Shown: positions 6,546 through 9,850 of the stretch, piece by piece
How the letters are laid out: each line of letters begins with the position of its first letter
Numbering within the stretch: position 1 is the stretch's first letter
Source of the DNA: an uncultured Lachnospiraceae bacterium
GTDB taxonomy: Bacteria; Bacillota; Clostridia; Lachnospirales; Lachnospiraceae
Reading direction: 5' to 3'
Assembly: GCA_902797015.1 (NCBI GenBank)
Contig: CADBRG010000174.1
Coordinates: forward strand, 1 to 9,850
DNA length: 9,850 bases
Notes under the pieces: model-generated
Databases searched by the model: none
What the model was told of the DNA's origin: nothing
What the model saw: the letters and a program-made list of their open reading frames with translations, nothing else
Translations under genes and position numbers: made by a program

Positions 6546-7049
6546 ATGGCAGCAAGACAGTACAAAAAATTTCACTATGTTTATACGAACGGGAGTGCAG
6601 CCCCCAGGCTTGAGCCGGTTCCAGAATACACACCGGAGCAGCGGCGCCGGGATGAACTGCGCCGTCGCAGAGCATGGGAAGAGAAGAAAAAGCGCGAGCG
6701 CAGTCTGGTCAGACAGAATCAGCGTCGGGAAACGCTTATGAATCCGGGATATGTATTTTTTCTTGCGATCGCTATCGTAGCAGTTGGTGTTACCTGCGGC
6801 ATGTTTCTGCATGTGCAGTCCTCTCTGATCGAACAGCGTGAGAGCTGCTATGCGCTCCAGCAGGAGCTTAGTGAGCTGCAGAGAGACAACGACGTTCTCG
6901 AGCATGATATCATGACAGCTGCGAACCTGAATCAGATCAGGACATCTGCTGAGGAGCTCGGGATGACATATCCGGATATGGATCATGTCGTGTACTACAC
7001 AGTTGACAACAGCACGTACGGCACCGAAGGAGGAATCTATGCGCGCTAA
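6546..7049 (+). CDS. ftsL: FtsL-like cell division protein (FtsL/DivIC family)
   Basis: A bitopic membrane protein of the divisome, expected to pair with DivIC/FtsB and FtsQ/DivIB and to activate the septal synthase. From ATG 6546 it has 167 residues: a basic, charged cytoplasmic arm (about 1-66, with dense Arg/Lys/Glu from 31 to 62), one transmembrane helix (about 68-90), and an extracytoplasmic coiled coil (about 92-122, with leucines at 94, 104, 108, 111 and 118). A short globular tail contains the ELGM(T/x)YP-type segment at 137-143 (ELGMTYP), familiar from FtsL/DivIC proteins. Sequence identity in this family is always low, so the name rests on topology plus position between rsmH and a class B PBP. 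The arm is longer than in E. coli FtsL. A TTG at 6516 would add ten residues but has no ribosome binding site. Both Shine-Dalgarno spacing and the adjoining promoter are unusual. Confidence 0.85.
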   Translation: MAARQYKKFHYVYTNGSAAPRLEPVPEYTPEQRRRDELRRRRAWEEKKKRERSLVRQNQRRETLMNPGYVFFLAIAIVAVGVTCGMFLHVQSSLIEQRESCYALQQELSELQRDNDVLEHDIMTAANLNQIRTSAEELGMTYPDMDHVVYYTVDNSTYGTEGGIYAR

Positions 7050-7053
7050 ATGA
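7039..7053 (+). other. Possible four-codon leader ORF (MRAK)
   Basis: The strong Shine-Dalgarno AAGGAGG at 7027-7033 is 5 bases before an ATG at 7039 that reads Met-Arg-Ala-Lys-stop, overlapping the last codons of the ftsL-like gene in another frame. A second short frame, ATG 7050 to TGA 7088 (12 codons), overlaps it and is in frame with the downstream PBP but is closed by TGA. Either may be chance; no protein function is implied. Confidence 0.2.
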
Positions 7054-7061
7054 TGGCGCGC
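7041..7061 (+). other. GC hairpin over the ftsL stop codon
   Basis: GCGCGC at 7041-7046 can pair with GCGCGC at 7056-7061 around a 9-base loop that contains the ftsL TAA. It is followed by TGGTTTTCGTTT, an interrupted T-rich run. It could weaken transcription or protect RNA between the ftsL-like gene and the PBP, but is poor as a full terminator. Confidence 0.35.
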
Positions 7062-7090
7062 TGGTTTTCGTTTCCGAGGTCCGTGTGATG

Positions 7091-7107
7091 CTGATAAGGA
7101 ATATCAG
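7091..7107 (+). promoter_or_regulatory. Hairpin displaying the PBP Shine-Dalgarno
   Basis: CTGATA (7091-7096) and TATCAG (7102-7107) form a perfect 6-bp stem. The 5-base loop is AGGAA, the core of the PBP ribosome binding site; the full AAGGA spans 7096-7100. The start ATG at 7110 begins 3 bases after the stem. Such a fold could hold or expose the site and so tune PBP translation. Confidence 0.45.
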
Positions 7108-7109
7108 TT

Positions 7110-9101
7110 ATGGCGAGAAGAAGGGTAAGGAAAAAATCATTTCGATTGGCCATGCGCATGAAAAAGAAGCTGTTCATCGTTTTCTTTATAGCGATCGGAC
7201 TGCTTGTTTTTTTGCTGGGCAGAATTATTTTTATCCAGATCAGCAGCGGCGACCGGTATGAGAAGATCGTTCTCGATCAGCAGGAGTATGCCAGCACTGT
7301 CATCCCGTTCAGGCGAGGCGATATTGTTGACCGGAAGGGGACGGTCCTTGCAACCAGTACGGATGTCTATAATGTCATCCTGGATGCAAGTCAGGTTTCC
7401 AGCAAAGAAGCTTATCTGGAGCCGACACTGGATGCACTGGCGTCCTGCTTTGGGATGAACAAGGAAGAAGTCAGAGCTTACATCTCTGAGCATTCTGACA
7501 GTCAGTACTATGTGCTTGAGAAAAAGATTCCGTCAGATCAGGTGGAAAGATTCGAAGCACTGCAGGAGAAAGAGAATTCGAACATCTATGGTGTCTGGTT
7601 CGAAAAAGAATATATCCGGAAATATCCGTATGACAATATGGCAAGTAACCTGCTTGGGTTTACGACGTCCGGAAATGTCGGTATCGGCGGAATTGAGGAT
7701 TATTACAACTCCACACTGAATGGAACGGACGGGCGTGCGTACGGTTATATGAACTCTGACATGTCTTATGAGGACACGTTGAAGGAGGCAGTCGACGGCA
7801 GCACTGTCGTTTCGACGATTGACGCGAATGTGCAGTCGATCGTAGAAGAGAAGATCCAGGATTGGGTCGATGAGTATACCAATACAGACGATGAGGACAA
7901 GAGCAGTGCCGCAAAGCACATCGGTGTCATCCTGATGGATCCGAATAACGGTGAAGTGCTTGCGATGGCGCAGTATCCGAACTATAATCCGAACGACGCG
8001 TGGACGCTGGAAGGGTATTATACAAAAGAAGAAATCGATGCCATGACAGAAGAAGAGCGGCTGGATGCTTTAAATGGCGTATGGCAGAACTTCTGTATCT
8101 CTGATACCTATGAGCCCGGTTCTACAACGAAACCGTTTACGGTAGCGGCAGGAATCGATTCTGGAAAACTGACAGGTGACGAGACCTATGTTTGTGGAGG
8201 CGGCCTGCAGGTTACTGACCGCTATATCCATTGTGACAACCGTTCAGGTCACGGTGAGGAAACGGTAGAGAATGCACTGCGGGATTCCTGTAACGTTGCC
8301 CTGATGCAGATGGGATTTACCATTGGCTCTGAAACATTCCGGAAATATCAGCAGATCTTCAATTTTGGCCTGCGTACCAATATCGATCTGCCCGGTGAAG
8401 CAAGGACAGACAGCCTGCTGTTCTCTGTAGACGAACTTGAGAACATGAAGACAAACCTTGCAACCAATGCATTCGGACAGAACTTTAATGTCACGATGAT
8501 TCAGGTTGCTTCGGCATACAGCTCGCTGGTAAACGGCGGCTCTTATTATCAGCCGCATGTTGTTAAGGCGATTCAGGATGAAGAAGGGAACATCATCAAG
8601 AACATCGAACCGACGCTGCTTCGAAGAACGGTGTCGGAATCCACATCCGACATACTCACGGATTATCTGCAGTCTGTTGTCACACAGCAGGGTACCGGTC
8701 GCTATGCAAAGGTAGAAGGCTATACCATGTGCGGTAAGACCGGTACAGCCGAGAAACTCCCGCGTGGCAACGGAAAGTATCTGGTATCGTTTGAAGGATC
8801 CATCCCGGCGAAGAACCCGCAGCTTGTGATCTATTGTGTTGTGGATGAACCGAATACCGGCGATCAGGCGCACAGCAGTTATGCGCAGTCGATCGTGCAG
8901 CCGATTCTGACAGAAGTACTTCCGTATCTGAATATTCCAAAGGATGAAGATGTCGATGACGAAGAGGAAGGAGATATCTTTGAGAATATTTCATCCGGAA
9001 GTGATGATGAAGATTCCGGCGACGAGGAATACAGCGAAGAAGAGAGTAACAGCGAAGAAAACAGTGACAGCGATAATGCTGGAGACGAAGGGGAAGAATA
9101 A
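7110..9101 (+). CDS. Class B penicillin-binding protein (FtsI/PBP2B/SpoVD family)
   Basis: A membrane-anchored D,D-transpeptidase that crosslinks peptidoglycan, for the division septum or the spore cortex, and is a beta-lactam target. The 663 residues comprise a very basic cytoplasmic N-terminus (1-20), one transmembrane helix (about 20-43), the PBP dimerisation domain (about 55-235), and the transpeptidase domain (about 265-600). Catalytic motifs are STTK at 338-341 (nucleophile S338), SCN at 393-395 and KTGT at 543-546. C375 and C394 are 19 residues apart, as I recall for the redox-controlled pair of B. subtilis SpoVD, which favours a SpoVD-like assignment. No PASTA domain follows; residues 611-663 are instead a disordered Asp/Glu/Ser tail. 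AAGGA (7096-7100) precedes the ATG by 9 bases inside a small hairpin. Position between an ftsL-like gene and mraY fits a dcw PBP. Class is secure; division versus sporulation role is open. Confidence 0.95.
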   Translation: MARRRVRKKSFRLAMRMKKKLFIVFFIAIGLLVFLLGRIIFIQISSGDRYEKIVLDQQEYASTVIPFRRGDIVDRKGTVLATSTDVYNVILDASQVSSKEAYLEPTLDALASCFGMNKEEVRAYISEHSDSQYYVLEKKIPSDQVERFEALQEKENSNIYGVWFEKEYIRKYPYDNMASNLLGFTTSGNVGIGGIEDYYNSTLNGTDGRAYGYMNSDMSYEDTLKEAVDGSTVVSTIDANVQSIVEEKIQDWVDEYTNTDDEDKSSAAKHIGVILMDPNNGEVLAMAQYPNYNPNDAWTLEGYYTKEEIDAMTEEERLDALNGVWQNFCISDTYEPGSTTKPFTVAAGIDSGKLTGDETYVCGGGLQVTDRYIHCDNRSGHGEETVENALRDSCNVALMQMGFTIGSETFRKYQQIFNFGLRTNIDLPGEARTDSLLFSVDELENMKTNLATNAFGQNFNVTMIQVASAYSSLVNGGSYYQPHVVKAIQDEEGNIIKNIEPTLLRRTVSESTSDILTDYLQSVVTQQGTGRYAKVEGYTMCGKTGTAEKLPRGNGKYLVSFEGSIPAKNPQLVIYCVVDEPNTGDQAHSSYAQSIVQPILTEVLPYLNIPKDEDVDDEEEGDIFENISSGSDDEDSGDEEYSEEESNSEENSDSDNAGDEGEE

Positions 9102-9113
9102 AGGAGTTTGGGC

Positions 9114-9850
9114 ATGACGCAAGTCAGCATAGAAATCATATTACCGATATTTATTTCATTTATTATCATGATGATACTGGGACCGAAGGTGATCCCGTTC
9201 TTAAGAAGACTTAAGGTCGGGAACACAGAGCGGGAGGAGCTGACGTTCCACCAGCAAAAAACCGGAACTCCTACCATGGGCGGTATCATGATCCTGATCG
9301 CGATCGTAGTTGTAGGTGTGATCTATGCACCGCGTCATCACGAGATCGTGCCGATCCTTTTGATGATGATCGGCTTTGGGATCATTGGTTTTATCGATGA
9401 TTATCTGAAGGTAGTAAAGCGTGATTCCGACGGCTTTAAGGCAAAGCAGAAGTTTGCATGCCAGCTGATTGTAGTAATTCTGTTTTTTATCTACATGCTG
9501 CGCAAGGATATGGTAAGCGGGGCAGAGGGATCCGTTTTTGATATGATCCTGCCGTTTTCCGGCGGGCATATGCTGCATCTGGGCTTTGTAGCATTCCCGG
9601 TCATGTTTCTGGCAATCCTTGGTACGGTAAATGCTGTCAACCTGACGGATGGCGTAGATGGACTTGTCTCGACAGTGACATTGCCGGTTTGCATCTTTTT
9701 TGCAATCGCTGCACATTTGTACAATGCAGATATCGCGCCGATCATCGCTGCAGTATTTGGCGCATTGCTTGGATTTTTGGTATTTAATGCTTATCCGGCT
9801 AAGGTGTTCATGGGAGATACAGGTTCTCTGGCACTTGGCGGCTTTGTAAC
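9114..9850 (+). CDS. mraY: Phospho-N-acetylmuramoyl-pentapeptide transferase MraY (partial, cut by window end)
   Basis: Transfers phospho-MurNAc-pentapeptide from its UDP carrier to undecaprenyl phosphate, making lipid I in the cytoplasmic membrane. The 245 visible codons (of roughly 320 to 360 in the family) contain KTGTPTMGG at residues 49-57, the Asp pair in GFIDDYLKV at 92-100 (D95, D96), NAVNLTDGVDGL at 173-184, and FNAYPAKVFMGDTGSLALGG at 224-243 (D235). These cover the expected magnesium and catalytic acids. The later His-rich loop and last helices lie beyond the window. At least five hydrophobic segments are visible. AAGGAG (9101-9106) lies 7 bases before the ATG and only 12 bases separate it from the PBP stop, so the two are co-transcribed. 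Identity is very secure; the stop codon is not in view. Confidence 0.97.
   Translation, partial: MTQVSIEIILPIFISFIIMMILGPKVIPFLRRLKVGNTEREELTFHQQKTGTPTMGGIMILIAIVVVGVIYAPRHHEIVPILLMMIGFGIIGFIDDYLKVVKRDSDGFKAKQKFACQLIVVILFFIYMLRKDMVSGAEGSVFDMILPFSGGHMLHLGFVAFPVMFLAILGTVNAVNLTDGVDGLVSTVTLPVCIFFAIAAHLYNADIAPIIAAVFGALLGFLVFNAYPAKVFMGDTGSLALGGFV

Noticed and set aside
7041..7073. Intrinsic terminator between the ftsL-like gene and the PBP
   Set aside because: The stem is only 6 bp and the T-run is broken (TGGTTTTCGTTT), so at best it is a weak attenuator.
9201..9716. Long minus-strand ORF opposite mraY
   Set aside because: It is a shadow of the highly conserved mraY frame. It has no family motif or credible start site. 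The same holds for other long antisense frames, such as 8244-8873 and 771-1310.

Overview
The window is an ordinary-looking chromosomal stretch of a Gram-positive Firmicute, most likely a Lachnospiraceae-type Clostridia. This rests on the mid-GC, Clostridia-style protein variants (PurA, the short ThrS, Lgt, RsmH with a Cys-rich insert), strong AAGGAG-type ribosome binding sites and a dcw (division and cell wall) cluster. The species call is inference. Every gene is on the + strand, and I see no mobile element, CRISPR array, tRNA or rRNA.

Region 1 (1-4803) is a housekeeping block. It runs purA (adenylosuccinate synthase), thrS (threonyl-tRNA synthetase lacking the N-terminal TGS domain), a 71-residue two-helix membrane protein of unknown function, a 168-residue protein ending in a SEC-C zinc-binding motif, and lgt (prolipoprotein diacylglyceryl transferase). 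Gaps are 12 to 42 bases, so the genes could be co-transcribed. A strong intrinsic terminator (4876-4915) ends the block.

Region 2 (4804-5089) is the only sizeable non-coding stretch and the richest regulatory region. It holds an imperfect inverted repeat, the terminator, and a sigmaA-type promoter (TTGCAT, 17 bp, TAGAAT). Below that lies an array of GTGG/GTGT boxes on a 10-bp period, which looks like the autoregulatory MraZ operator. It ends with two perfect matches to the DnaA-box consensus (TTATCCACA and TTATACACA on the minus strand), 12 bp apart, just before mraZ.

Region 3 (5090-9850) is the start of the dcw cluster: mraZ, rsmH, an ftsL-like gene, a class B penicillin-binding protein, and mraY cut by the window end. 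Together these regulate the cluster, methylate 16S rRNA, provide the FtsL-type divisome subunit and the septal or spore transpeptidase, and make lipid I. murE and murF are absent from between the PBP and mraY. Between rsmH and the PBP the start sites are unusual. A near-consensus promoter abuts the ftsL Shine-Dalgarno, a GC hairpin sits on the ftsL stop codon, and the PBP Shine-Dalgarno lies in the loop of a perfect 6-bp hairpin.

I did not find a clearly new biological system. The best leads are the combined MraZ-box and DnaA-box leader, the rsmH/ftsL promoter arrangement, and the PBP, which carries a SpoVD-like cysteine pair and an extremely acidic tail in place of PASTA domains.
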